Origin: Blautia hominis
GTDB taxonomy: Bacteria > Bacillota > Clostridia > Lachnospirales > Lachnospiraceae
NCBI GenBank assembly: GCA_002270465.1
Contig: NQOF01000001.1
Coordinates: 870,501-934,500 of the forward strand
Direction: 5' to 3'
Length of the DNA: 64,000 nt
In this document: positions 36,133-45,182 of the stretch, one piece after another
Layout: each line of letters begins with the position of its first letter
Numbering within the stretch: the first letter of the stretch is position 1
The notes under the pieces: generated by a model
Database searches by the model: none
Seen by the model: only the letters and a program-made list of their open reading frames with translations
Told to the model about the DNA's origin: nothing
Program-made: the position numbers and the translations under genes

Positions 36133-36212
36133 GTTTTCATGGAGGATACATTAAAATCCCCATGGCTGCCAGCGCGATATGGAACAGATGCTCCATATCT
36201 GTGCATGGCAAC
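36133..36212 (+). repeat. Degenerate copy of the 137-bp MITE
   Basis: About 80 bp match the reverse complement of the element at 23714: GTTTTCATG (36133-36141), AAAATCC (36153-36159), then a core (36164-36210) with GCCAGCGCGATATGGAACAG and CTCCATATCTGTGCAT, differing by only a few bases. The terminal repeats and target duplication cannot be found, so this copy is old or truncated. It lies just past the 3' end of the large glycoside hydrolase gene. Confidence 0.7.
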
Positions 36213-36275
36213 GTGTGTTGCACAGAGAGAAGGAAACAATAACGTTCTGCCGACTGATATAAACGGCCGGATCTT

Positions 36276-39113
36276 TTACTCCATAACGATCACCGTCTGA
36301 TTCTTACACCTACTACTGCGGGGGAATTCTAAGCTTTTGCCCATATGCTCCAAACAGATATGGTACTCAAAATCTGCCTGCAGTTCATCTGCAGAGATTT
36401 CCAGGATATAGACCCACCTCGCCAGTTTTTCAAAGGTTTTTTCTTTATATTTCCCTTCCCCCAGTTTCCTGAAATATATCGCAGGGGCATTTTCACTTCC
36501 TCCCAATACGATCACTTTAAGCTTTAAACTTTCCCCTCTTTTTAAAGAGGTCCTTACTGTGGGAACTACTAATTTTGAAGCGGCTTCCAGTACATTTTCT
36601 TTCAGCTTTGGCAGCTTAACATACCAGTTCCCCAGTTTGCTTTGACAGTCTTTTAATATAGGGACCACTGATCTTTGCTGGATATTTGCCAGAACGCCCA
36701 TATCCCCATATGTCTGCAGTGCCATCAAAAGGTGGAAGTCCAATGCCTCTATGGTTTTTATTATATTTCTATATACATCCAGTGCTGCATCCTGCGCTCC
36801 CACTTTATACTGCTTTTCAAAACTGCCCCAGAGACATCCTAATTCCGCAGTTTTTTTCATTGCCTGAAACGTATGGTTCCAATAGTCGAACCGCTCCTTT
36901 TCCCCTTCTCCACTTATATATTTTCCCAACTGCTCAAACTGCTCCGTAAACTTGTACTGGCTCTGCATCTCCTCCCAAGGTATATCATTTTGGTATATAT
37001 TCCCTGGCCCGTCTTCCCATCGGCTGGGTCTTGGCAAATGTCCATCCATTTCTGTTAAAATACGTGCTGCCTCACTTCCTGCCCTGTCACCAAACTCAAT
37101 GGCGGAAAAGCGTTCATAAAAATCACGCACCGGCGCATAACGGCCATTTTCCTTATGCAGCGGTAAATCCGCCTCATAGTCCTTCCACGCCTCCCCTCCG
37201 CAGTTGATCTTTCTGGAAAAATCGTTTCCTGAAAGTTGATTGTTTTTTGTGGCGCCTAATATTTCTATGGCTGTAAGCGCCGGGCTCCCCTCCTTGGTAA
37301 AAAACGTAATCCTAAGACTGGTATCCTGCTCCACTTCCATTCCCGGTACCAGGATCCTGGTGTGCTCTTCATTTATTTCCAGATCCCTCAATGTGAGATG
37401 ATTGACCTTTATATCCAATTTTGCCGTATCCGGCCGGAAATCCAATTGAACCGTGTAATTACCTGCCGGAATCTTCAGTTGATATCCTGACATACCTTTT
37501 CTGGCTGTCGCAGAAAGATTCCCGCCATCCGGATATCGTACCGCATAGGATTCCTTCCCGATATACCCCTCCAGGCTGATCTCCCCATCCAGTTCTTTAC
37601 CCCACGGCTGCTCCCAGGCAGACTCCATGAGAGCCTTGGCATTGGGCGCTATATTTCTTGTCCTCCAATGGATCCCCAGCAGTCCGCTGCAATGATACCT
37701 TTTTGCGTCAAAGGCATCTCTTCTCATTCTTCCTGCCCATAACTGAGGGGAGATCATTGCCGGGTCGTCTTCCATCCACGGGATCGCCCAGGCCGGTCTT
37801 CCCTTCAGGTCCTGAAACTTGGGTTCAATGGGGTCAAACCCCACATTCCTGTTAATGCAGGAAAACGGCATGGATTTTGGCAGATAATTGTCAAAAGCAG
37901 CCCTGTCCTCCCGGGGACCCAGCGTCCAGCCGCAGACAGCCAGTTCAAAGGGAGCCTCTGTCCTCTCTTTTGCCCTCAGCGCACAGGCAAAATCCCGGAT
38001 TGTCTTATGGGTATCCTCCTTTGTGTTTCCAAGCCACGTCCAGTCCTCCGGTGTCCACATCCAATAATAATCCAACGGATGCAGCCTTTTGATCCTCTCA
38101 AAAATCCCCTCATACAACGCCTCCACGGTATCCTCATCCGCTTCCCCGGCTATGGCCAAATGATGCCTGGCTGTCTCTGGAATGGTAAGTGGTGCTTCTG
38201 TTCCGATACAGGTTTTGACGCCAATCTCTTTTGCATAGGAAAAAGTATCCTGTAAAAGCTGTCCGTAAGCATGAAACATTTGGTTGTATTTATCCGCAGG
38301 TACCGTATTTTCATGAAGTTCCGTGCTGTATATATCCTCCTCGTATCCCTTCATATAGTCCGCACCGTAGCTGTCCGTCTCAAATACATTGCCGGTTCCG
38401 CAGGGATAATCCCCTGTCTCCATGGGATGGTATCCCCAACTGTTTCCGTTTGTTTTAAAATGCTGTACAGGATAACTGGCTTTTACAGTCCCATCCTCCC
38501 TGCAGTCCTCTTTTTTTCCAATCCACACCAAAGGTTCTGCTGTCATTGCTTTTGGGGCATCCTGATTCTCAGGGTATGTATGCAGCGCGAAAAAATTGGC
38601 CCTCATTTTTGCTAATTGTGTTAATACAGCGTAATAGTCATCTTTGTTCCACCAATCCGGCCCCTCCGGAAAATCGTGGAAGGGAAGGATGCCCCTCTCA
38701 CGGAACAGAGGTGTTTCACGGATATCCGGCTCTGTTCCCCAAATATCTTTCCTGCACTTTTTATCGGGGATCACATCTCCGTGCAGGTAAAAGCCAATCC
38801 CCTGTAATTCCAGGAAACGATATACCGCATAAAGTACAGATATCCCGGTATTTCCTGTAAATATTTTCACACCCTTCTCCCTGCCGTACAACAGGTATCC
38901 CTCTTCGCCAAGGCCAGTATGATCCAGCACGGATATATACTTTTCTAAAAGACCATGCCCTTTCACCGCCAGGATCATACAATTTCCCTCTTCCGGAATA
39001 CTGCTTACGATCTCCGGCAGCTCTTCCCCCAGAACATAGAGGTAACGCCTCAGCTCCTTTGCCGCCAGAAGGACTGCATGGTCCCCCTGCTCTGCCACTA
39101 TATAGTTTTTCAT
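36276..39113 (-). CDS. Large putative glycoside hydrolase (alpha-glucuronidase-like family) with malectin-like domain
   Basis: 945 residues, no signal peptide. Residues about 1-125 resemble the GH67/GH20 N-terminal alpha-beta domain (AKELRRYLYVLGEELPEI, GISVLYAVYRFLELQGIGFYLHGDVIP). About 130-500 look like a catalytic TIM barrel with acid-rich strands (KTCIGTEAPLT, YYWMWTPEDWTW, GLLGIHWRTRNIAP). About 510-640 resemble a malectin-type carbohydrate-binding domain (GYIGKESYAVRYPDGG, IPAGNYTVQLDF). The last 300 residues are helical then beta, unassigned. It is the last gene of an ABC transporter operon and would cleave the imported oligosaccharide. Family placement is from general resemblance only; catalytic residues are not proven. 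Confidence 0.65.
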   Translation of the reverse strand: MKNYIVAEQGDHAVLLAAKELRRYLYVLGEELPEIVSSIPEEGNCMILAVKGHGLLEKYISVLDHTGLGEEGYLLYGREKGVKIFTGNTGISVLYAVYRFLELQGIGFYLHGDVIPDKKCRKDIWGTEPDIRETPLFRERGILPFHDFPEGPDWWNKDDYYAVLTQLAKMRANFFALHTYPENQDAPKAMTAEPLVWIGKKEDCREDGTVKASYPVQHFKTNGNSWGYHPMETGDYPCGTGNVFETDSYGADYMKGYEEDIYSTELHENTVPADKYNQMFHAYGQLLQDTFSYAKEIGVKTCIGTEAPLTIPETARHHLAIAGEADEDTVEALYEGIFERIKRLHPLDYYWMWTPEDWTWLGNTKEDTHKTIRDFACALRAKERTEAPFELAVCGWTLGPREDRAAFDNYLPKSMPFSCINRNVGFDPIEPKFQDLKGRPAWAIPWMEDDPAMISPQLWAGRMRRDAFDAKRYHCSGLLGIHWRTRNIAPNAKALMESAWEQPWGKELDGEISLEGYIGKESYAVRYPDGGNLSATARKGMSGYQLKIPAGNYTVQLDFRPDTAKLDIKVNHLTLRDLEINEEHTRILVPGMEVEQDTSLRITFFTKEGSPALTAIEILGATKNNQLSGNDFSRKINCGGEAWKDYEADLPLHKENGRYAPVRDFYERFSAIEFGDRAGSEAARILTEMDGHLPRPSRWEDGPGNIYQNDIPWEEMQSQYKFTEQFEQLGKYISGEGEKERFDYWNHTFQAMKKTAELGCLWGSFEKQYKVGAQDAALDVYRNIIKTIEALDFHLLMALQTYGDMGVLANIQQRSVVPILKDCQSKLGNWYVKLPKLKENVLEAASKLVVPTVRTSLKRGESLKLKVIVLGGSENAPAIYFRKLGEGKYKEKTFEKLARWVYILEISADELQADFEYHICLEHMGKSLEFPRSSRCKNQTVIVME

Positions 39114-39136
39114 ACCTATTATCCCTCCTCTGTCTG

Positions 39137-39967
39137 TTATCCCTTGATGGCTCCTGCCATTAATCCCTTGACAAAATATTTCTGCCCTACTACTGCCAGT
39201 ATGAGGATCACAGGAATACAGGAAAGCAATGCTCCTGCAAGGGGTGCACCGTAAGAAATCTTGTAAAAATTCTGCAGTCTCATCAGACCGATGGGCAAAG
39301 TGTACTTCTCCTCCGCATTCAGATAAATAAGGGGTGTCATAAAATCGTTCCAGGCATTCATAAATGTCAGGACTCCCTGAATGCCAATCCCCGCTTTGCT
39401 CAGAGGCACTGCTATTTTAAAAAATATCTTAAGTTCCCCATATCCGTCGATCATTGCGCTTTCATATAAATCCTTCGGCACCTGCCCCATGATCTGACAG
39501 AGCAGAAAAATACCAAATGCATTGATCATAGCAGGTATGATCAGAGGTACATAGGTGCCAAACAACCCCATATTTTTGTACATCTGAAACTGGGGAACCA
39601 TGAGAACTTGAGGCGGTATCAGCATGGTAGCCAAAATCAAGCTTAAAAGGATCCCTTTCCCCTTAAATTCAAATCTGGTAAATCCATAGGCCACCAGCGC
39701 GTCAACCGCCATAGCCAGAAACGCGGCAATGGCTGCCACAAAAATACTGTTCGCAAACTGTTTCCAAAATGGTATGGTATCGAACAATGTTTTAAAGTTA
39801 TCAAAGGTAATCTCCCGCGGGATCAGACGCAGTATGTGCCTGTTCATCTCCAGGTCCGTCTTAAGAGCGCCTGATATCATAAATGCAAAGGGATACAGTA
39901 TAAATATAACTGCAATTACCAATATTAAATGAAACACAATACCTGAAATTATTTTCTTTTCTTTCAC
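39137..39967 (-). CDS. Carbohydrate ABC transporter permease, MalG type
   Basis: 276 residues, six membrane segments, EAA loop VPKDLYESAMIDGYGELKIFF. Partner of the permease 11 nt upstream and of the lipoprotein at 40877. Together they import the substrate of the large hydrolase downstream (23-nt gap). No ATPase gene in the operon, so a shared MsmK-like ATPase is assumed. Confidence 0.92.
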   Translation of the reverse strand: MKEKKIISGIVFHLILVIAVIFILYPFAFMISGALKTDLEMNRHILRLIPREITFDNFKTLFDTIPFWKQFANSIFVAAIAAFLAMAVDALVAYGFTRFEFKGKGILLSLILATMLIPPQVLMVPQFQMYKNMGLFGTYVPLIIPAMINAFGIFLLCQIMGQVPKDLYESAMIDGYGELKIFFKIAVPLSKAGIGIQGVLTFMNAWNDFMTPLIYLNAEEKYTLPIGLMRLQNFYKISYGAPLAGALLSCIPVILILAVVGQKYFVKGLMAGAIKG

Positions 39968-39978
39968 ACTGCATCACC

Positions 39979-40851
39979 TCAGTCCTTTTCCCGAAACAGA
40001 CGTCTCTGTATGGTTGTAATTATCAGCAGGATCAAAGCGATCACATATCCCATGGTGGCTGCCCTGCTTACCTGATTATTTTTAAACATTGTATTATAAA
40101 GATATATAACCGGATACAGCATGGAATCCCTGGAGCCTACCGAGGAGGAATTCTGTACCAGTGTAAGAACCTCCCCAAACATGGCAAAGGAACCTGTGAT
40201 AGCAATAAATACAATATATGTCATAATTGGTTTTAATAAAGGCAGCGTTACATACCAAAATTCCTTCCATTTCCCTGCCCCGTCTATCCTTGCCGCTTCC
40301 CCAAGTTCCGTTGGTATCCCCTGCAGGCCGCTGAGAAAATACAGGCTGTTGATGCCAAAATACCTCCAGCAGCCAATCAACAGAACGGAGGGAATCGCCC
40401 AAGCCGGATCACTTAAAAACTTGACCGCCTTTTCCGCCACGCCAACATCCTGCAGAACCGTATTGATCAGTCCATTGTTGGTTCTCAGGATCAATTTGAA
40501 GACAATTCCCACTACAATAACGGAGGTCACATTGGGAATAAAAAAGACTGTGGAAACAAAGCCGCTTTTCTTCCCCATATATTTACTGTTCAGCATCAAC
40601 GCTGCAAGCAATGCCACGGGAAGTATAATAAATATACTTCCCATCATGTAAATACAGGCATTTAATATGGATTTCCAAAACCTGTGGTCCATAAAGACCG
40701 TTCCGTAATTGGAAACAGTAAATCCTCCCGTTTTCGTCTGAAATGATAAGATCAAACCTGAAATTGCAGGGTACAGTCCAAAAACTGCATACAGGATAAA
40801 AAATGGGGATATGAAAAGATAAGGCATTAGTTTTCGTTTCTTACTCTTCAT
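39979..40851 (-). CDS. Carbohydrate ABC transporter permease, MalF type
   Basis: 290 residues from MKSKKRKLMPYLF, chosen because AAAGGTG lies 7 nt before this ATG; an ATG two codons earlier is too close. Six membrane segments and EAA loop IPTELGEAARIDGAGKWKEFW. Located between the binding protein and the MalG-type gene in the order usual for CUT1 transporters. Confidence 0.92.
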   Translation of the reverse strand: MKSKKRKLMPYLFISPFFILYAVFGLYPAISGLILSFQTKTGGFTVSNYGTVFMDHRFWKSILNACIYMMGSIFIILPVALLAALMLNSKYMGKKSGFVSTVFFIPNVTSVIVVGIVFKLILRTNNGLINTVLQDVGVAEKAVKFLSDPAWAIPSVLLIGCWRYFGINSLYFLSGLQGIPTELGEAARIDGAGKWKEFWYVTLPLLKPIMTYIVFIAITGSFAMFGEVLTLVQNSSSVGSRDSMLYPVIYLYNTMFKNNQVSRAATMGYVIALILLIITTIQRRLFREKD

Positions 40852-40876
40852 ATACATGCACCTTTCTCTCTATCGG

Positions 40877-42214
40877 CTATTTTGTCTGATTGTATTCTTC
40901 AACCGCTTCTGTCAAAATATCTCCCATCTCATCCATGCTGATATTACCTTCCACCAGGTCATAGGCATTGGAATTGAATGTTTCCATAAAAGTATTTCTC
41001 CAGTCTGCCTGATACTGGATGGGAATCTCATCTGCCAGGCTCTCGTACAGTTCTCCAAGATTTTGATCATTGTAATACGCAACCGGGCTGTTGCATTCGG
41101 GCATAGCCTCATAAACCGGCGGATACAGAGCGATCATCTCGTATTTCTTCACACAATTATCCTTGTCAAGCTGTGCAAACTTCATAAAATCCCACAACTG
41201 CTCTTTATCTTTCCCGGTGTATTTTGTCATACAAAGGCCGGTGCCGCCCCTTACTGATACCGGTGCTGCCGATTCCGTCAGCTTTGGAAGCGCTGCCATC
41301 TGCCATTTACCGCTTTGTTCCGGTACATTATCTCTCAGCCATCCCGCTGCCCAGTCTGCCGCAAAATAGGTTGCCACCTTATCCTCAGCCACCACCGGCC
41401 ATACTTCCTCCTGTGTCTCCCAGGCATACATCATGCCCTTCTGCTGCATATTCACATAATCCATAACAATATTTTTGAATTCCTCTGTGATATCCAGCTC
41501 TCCGTTTTTATCCACATAGTCCAGACCGGCCCCGCGCAGCATAAGGGCTATTTCATCCATCTCACCGCCCAGAGACATGTCTTTCGTGGCAGAGATGTAA
41601 ATATCATGTTTTGCAAATTCCTCTGCAGCCGCTTTGTACTCCTCCCAGGTTGTGGGAACCTTGATATTATATTCCTCGAATAGATCCGCCCTGTACGCCA
41701 TGGTTACCGGACACAGCGCATGTTCAAGTCCATAATAGTGACCATCATACGCATACAGGTCCAGACGGTTTTTAACCATTTTCTCTGTCACTTTATCCTT
41801 CTCTATAAACTCATCAAGAGGGTAATAGCACATCTGCTCCTCTGACATGAATCTGGAGAAATATCCCTGCTCCTGGTCCACCAAATCCGGGGCGCCCTCC
41901 CCGCCGGATGCGTTGATGACAGCCAGACGATCTGACAGCGCATTGATATCCATGACTTCTATGGTAAAACTTACATCCTGATGCTCTTTCTTATATTCCT
42001 CTGTCACCCACCTGAAATATTCCGCATGAGGCTCTGTGAACGCCCATATCACAATATCTTCCGGATTCGCCTCCGCCTGTTCCTCTGTATTTGTGCCTGT
42101 ATCAGGCTCGTTGTTTTTTTCCTTCTCCTCTGTTCCCCCGCTGCTTCCGCATCCGGTTAAAACTGCAGTGACTAACAATACTGTACTTAAAAACATCCCA
42201 ATTTTTTTTCTCAT
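40877..42214 (-). CDS. Sugar ABC transporter substrate-binding lipoprotein
   Basis: 445 residues from MRKKIGMFLS, with GGGG 7 nt upstream; the longer frame from 42241 starts at the end of the URO-D gene and is less likely. Signal peptide with lipobox VLTGC, lipidated Cys22, then a Gly/Ser and Glu/Asn-rich linker. Family 1 binding-protein pattern (DIVIWAFTEPHAEYFRWV, WEEYKAAAEEFAKHDIY, AAGWLRDN). Its sugar is unknown; the adjoining hydrolase suggests a glucuronic-acid-bearing or otherwise decorated oligosaccharide, as inference. Confidence 0.92.
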   Translation of the reverse strand: MRKKIGMFLSTVLLVTAVLTGCGSSGGTEEKEKNNEPDTGTNTEEQAEANPEDIVIWAFTEPHAEYFRWVTEEYKKEHQDVSFTIEVMDINALSDRLAVINASGGEGAPDLVDQEQGYFSRFMSEEQMCYYPLDEFIEKDKVTEKMVKNRLDLYAYDGHYYGLEHALCPVTMAYRADLFEEYNIKVPTTWEEYKAAAEEFAKHDIYISATKDMSLGGEMDEIALMLRGAGLDYVDKNGELDITEEFKNIVMDYVNMQQKGMMYAWETQEEVWPVVAEDKVATYFAADWAAGWLRDNVPEQSGKWQMAALPKLTESAAPVSVRGGTGLCMTKYTGKDKEQLWDFMKFAQLDKDNCVKKYEMIALYPPVYEAMPECNSPVAYYNDQNLGELYESLADEIPIQYQADWRNTFMETFNSNAYDLVEGNISMDEMGDILTEAVEEYNQTK

Positions 42215-42241
42215 AGTTTTTCCCCACTTTCCCTTGATCAT

Positions 42242-43513
42242 TTACCTTCTGTTCTTAAAATCTCTGACTGCCTGGAACATTGCCATCATATTTTCAGCAC
42301 TTGTGGGACTTTGTATATTATGGGTTGTATTAAACACAAACCCGCCCCCTTTTGAAAACAGTTCCAGACGCTGCGTTACCTCCCGGTACACCTCCTCCGG
42401 TGTGCCAAAGGGCAGGGTGTGCTGTGTATCAATGCCTCCGCCCCAGAAAACAAACTTATCCCCCCATTCTTCTTTCAGTTTTTTGCCGTCCATACCTTTT
42501 GCAGAGAGCTGGACCGGATTCAGAATGTCCATTCCCGCCTCATAAAAATCAGGAAGAAATGACATGACAGCTCCGCAGGTGTGATAAAAAGTCTTCCAAT
42601 TTGTATTTTTATGAACCCAGTCGTTTATTCTCTTGTAATAGGGCTTATAAAATTCCCGGAAAGAATCCAGCGACATAAACGGTCCGTTCTGTGTACCGAA
42701 ATCGGTCCCTGAAATATAGACTGCCTGTATCTTGTCCCCGCAGGCCTGACGGATCAACTCTGCATTTTTTAATCCGGTTTCCACCTGCATCTCAAATACC
42801 TCATGGATATAATCCGGGCAGATATGGTGCGCCATCATAAAATCCGGTAAATTTCTGATCCCTTTCGGATGCTTTACACTTGGTCCGGGAACAATGGCAA
42901 AGTCACCTATCGAGGCAATGGCCCCGCTGTACACGATGCCGTATTCCGTATTGCTGTAGTAATAGCTGCACTGTCTTTCCAGTTCTTTTAACTGCTTCTC
43001 CGTGATCACGGAAAAATCGTCCTTGAAATCCTCTTTTGCGCTGTTTGTGTCCTCGTCAAACTCAATATTACCTCTGGTTATATTGTCAAAAAAGAATCCC
43101 CCTTTTGGCATCATACCGGAGGGCGGTACACTTAAATCCCCCTGTGGATACAGATAGGTACGGCCTGTCTCATCCACTGTGGTATGAAAAGCTGCCGGAA
43201 CATCCACCTCCAGGCCGGACTGCATCGTCCAGGGCTTACGGCCCTCATTGGAAAATCCAAACATGTTCATCCCCGTGGAGATCTCCACACAGTCAAGATG
43301 CAGGGCCTGCCTGACATCCTCCTCCACCTCCCCCAAAAGCTGCAAAGGCTCATTGATCTTTACCTTCCTTTCCTCCAGCCCCAGCGCTTTTCTCAGCCGG
43401 TCCAGTGCATTGGCATTGATGCCGGTGATCGGAGTTGCCCCCATATCCACTACCACTTCCTCAGGCTCAATGTGATTTAAAGTCTGATTCAGCCTTTCTC
43501 TGCTGCTCGCCAT
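42242..43513 (-). CDS. Uroporphyrinogen decarboxylase superfamily protein (MtaA-like), copy 2
   Basis: 423 residues. TIM-barrel protein of the URO-D/MtaA/CmuA group: KIQAVYISGTDFGTQNGPFMSLDSFREFYKPYYKRI, then YHTCGAVMSFLPDFYEAGMDILNPVQ and GTPEEVYREVTQRLELFSKGGGFVF. His311 and Cys313 form the HxC zinc motif of methyltransferases such as MtaA, but the usual third ligand Cys is absent (FNTTHNIQ, where a His might substitute). It is the first gene of the ABC transporter-hydrolase operon and its stop overlaps the region before the binding-protein gene. A role in removing a methyl group from a methylated sugar is a hypothesis; no corrinoid protein is present. Confidence 0.82.
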   Translation of the reverse strand: MASSRERLNQTLNHIEPEEVVVDMGATPITGINANALDRLRKALGLEERKVKINEPLQLLGEVEEDVRQALHLDCVEISTGMNMFGFSNEGRKPWTMQSGLEVDVPAAFHTTVDETGRTYLYPQGDLSVPPSGMMPKGGFFFDNITRGNIEFDEDTNSAKEDFKDDFSVITEKQLKELERQCSYYYSNTEYGIVYSGAIASIGDFAIVPGPSVKHPKGIRNLPDFMMAHHICPDYIHEVFEMQVETGLKNAELIRQACGDKIQAVYISGTDFGTQNGPFMSLDSFREFYKPYYKRINDWVHKNTNWKTFYHTCGAVMSFLPDFYEAGMDILNPVQLSAKGMDGKKLKEEWGDKFVFWGGGIDTQHTLPFGTPEEVYREVTQRLELFSKGGGFVFNTTHNIQSPTSAENMMAMFQAVRDFKNRR

Positions 43514-43559
43514 TTTGTTAACCTCCTCTTAACTGATTTTGTTTTATGTGTTATGGAAC

Positions 43560-43573
43560 CGTGTCCGTGCACG
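43560..43573. promoter_or_regulatory. LacI-type operator upstream of URO-D copy 2
   Basis: CGTGTCCGTGCACG, an imperfect palindrome (CGTGTCC/GTGCACG) with central CG. It is identical over 14 bp to the site at 44670 before the regulator gene, so one repressor probably binds both. Confidence 0.75.
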
Positions 43574-43590
43574 ATACAGGTAATTTTTTT

Positions 43591-43622
43591 CTCTTTACTC
43601 CTTAAGACCCCAGAGTAAAGAG
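43591..43622. repeat. Inverted repeat between LacI and URO-D genes
   Basis: CTCTTTACTC (43591-43600) and GAGTAAAGAG (43613-43622), a perfect 10-bp stem with a 12-nt loop directly after the LacI stop. On the minus strand it is followed by A residues, not T, so it is not a standard terminator for the LacI gene; it may be an additional protein-binding site. Confidence 0.45.
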
Positions 43623-43628
43623 AATATG

Positions 43629-44657
43629 TCATAAGTTATATTTTGTTGCGATAAATATATGCGTTTTCACGGTAGACTCTTCCGGACGGGTACCATACAG
43701 CAAATACCGTCCCAGGATTTCCACTCCCATAAAGCCTTGCCGGAATGGTTCCTGACAGACTGTTGCAGATACCACGCCTGATCTTAAATTTTCCTTTACG
43801 ATATCTGTCAGGTCATATGTGACGATCCTTAATTTGCGCCCGTAATCCGTCTCACGGACAGCTTTTATCCCCCCTTCAACACCTGCTGCCGCAAAACAGA
43901 TGGTCGTCAGGTCAGGGTTCTTCTGAAGCAATGTCCTCAGCTGTTCATAAGACTTCCGGTCATCATCTTCATTTTCCAATACCGCGTCTACGATTATATT
44001 GCTGTAGTCCCGTTTCAGTGTTTTTTTTATTCCTTTCAAGCGCTGCGCCTGCGCCATCACCATCTTTGAACCTATCACCAGGGCAATATGTTCCTCTGCC
44101 CCATTGCTCATCATCCCCAGCAGTTCACCTGCCACACAGCCGCTTGTAACATAATCACAGCCCACATAGGCTAAATGTTTGACACTTGCTATGTCTGTAT
44201 TAATCGTCACGACAGGAATATTCTTATCTTCCAATTCCTGTATCTTTTGGGCCACCCTCTTGGAATTAACGGGGGTGATCACAAGGCCTGAAATTCTCTC
44301 TTCCAGCAACTCTTCAATTTTTTGAAGCTGCAGCTCCGCATCAAATCCTTTGATCTTCTTCACACTGCTCTGTATGCCAAAATGCCCCATTTCCTCCAGC
44401 CCATTATTTACCCCCTGGATCACCTCCTTAAAAAACGGATTCCCCTCTGAACAGAGCAGCACGCCTATGGTCTTGGTATATTTCTTATTTGCCAGTGTCC
44501 TGGCCGCCATATCCGGTTTATATCCTAATTCTTCTGCTATCTTAATGATTCTTTCTGCCACCTGCTGGTTTACGCCTGGCCTGTGGTTTAAAGCCCGATC
44601 CACAGTCCCCCTCGACACGTTAGCTGCCTCTGCAACTTCCCGGATTGTAACTTTCAT
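43629..44657 (-). CDS. LacI family regulator of the URO-D/ABC/hydrolase operon
   Basis: 342 residues from MKVTIREVAEAANVSRGTVDRALNHRPGVN, with GGAGG 5 nt upstream (an ATG at 44669 lies before the site). Hinge helix DMAARTLANKK, effector domain with ERISGLVITPVNSKRVAQKI and DLTTICFAAAGVEGGIKAV. Same subtype as the regulator at 22526 (xSTVD or GTVDRALNH recognition helix). Identical operators before its own gene and before URO-D copy 2 indicate autoregulation and control of the 36-43.5 kb operon. Confidence 0.92.
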   Translation of the reverse strand: MKVTIREVAEAANVSRGTVDRALNHRPGVNQQVAERIIKIAEELGYKPDMAARTLANKKYTKTIGVLLCSEGNPFFKEVIQGVNNGLEEMGHFGIQSSVKKIKGFDAELQLQKIEELLEERISGLVITPVNSKRVAQKIQELEDKNIPVVTINTDIASVKHLAYVGCDYVTSGCVAGELLGMMSNGAEEHIALVIGSKMVMAQAQRLKGIKKTLKRDYSNIIVDAVLENEDDDRKSYEQLRTLLQKNPDLTTICFAAAGVEGGIKAVRETDYGRKLRIVTYDLTDIVKENLRSGVVSATVCQEPFRQGFMGVEILGRYLLYGTRPEESTVKTHIFIATKYNL

Positions 44658-44669
44658 AATTTCCTCCAT

Positions 44670-44683
44670 CGTGTCCGTGCACG
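44670..44683. promoter_or_regulatory. LacI-type operator upstream of its own gene
   Basis: CGTGTCCGTGCACG, identical to the copy at 43560. It lies immediately upstream of the ribosome-binding site, so binding would block the promoter or early elongation. Confidence 0.75.
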
Positions 44684-44787
44684 TTTTATGATTACATTAT
44701 ATTCCATAAAATTCATTCTGGCAATTGTCAAAATTGTGCGAATTTTTCTTCTTATAATTGGTCATATTTGCTAAATTTCTCCGCACA

Positions 44788-44815
44788 CAAAAAGGAAGCG
44801 CCTGCCGCCGCTTCC
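44788..44815 (-). terminator. Terminator after the cupin gene
   Basis: On the minus strand GGAAGCG, 8-nt loop, CGCTTCC, then TTTTTGTG. Confidence 0.8.
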
Positions 44816-44836
44816 CCTTTGTCTATATATCCTGTA

Positions 44837-45166
44837 TCAGTCAAAAATGATCAATGCCATAAACACTAAGTCTTCCTCCCCGGTATTCACCAGGCCATGC
44901 CCGTGATCATCCGGTGTAAAGGTTACATCCCCTGCCTTTACCGGGCGCACTGTGCCATTGTCATCATAGTCTCCCTGGCCGGACAGGATATAGTAAGTCT
45001 CGCTCTCATTGTGGTGTTCATGATATCCAAGGGAACATCCCGGCTCAATGACAACCTCTGCGTACAGACCGCACTTTCCATTCAGTTCCTTCTCTCCTAA
45101 AATATGCTTAATGATCACATGGCCCTTGCCGCCGCACATATTTTCTACTGTTTCTGTTTTCATCAT
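44837..45166 (-). CDS. Single-domain cupin protein
   Basis: 109 residues. Cupin motif 1 with metal ligands His49, His51 and Glu56 (GYHEHHNESETYYILSG), motif 2 around GDVTFTPDDHGHGLVN. Small metal-binding beta-barrel proteins of this type serve as isomerases, dioxygenases or sensors; the reaction is unknown. Monocistronic with its own promoter (TTGACA at 45273) and a terminator-like hairpin in the leader just before GGAGG. Confidence 0.85.
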   Translation of the reverse strand: MMKTETVENMCGGKGHVIIKHILGEKELNGKCGLYAEVVIEPGCSLGYHEHHNESETYYILSGQGDYDDNGTVRPVKAGDVTFTPDDHGHGLVNTGEEDLVFMALIIFD

Positions 45167-45182
45167 ACTTCATCCTCCATAC

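Noticed and set aside
43591-43622. Terminator of the LacI gene at 43629
   Set aside because: In the direction of that gene the stem is followed by A residues, with the T-run on the other side.
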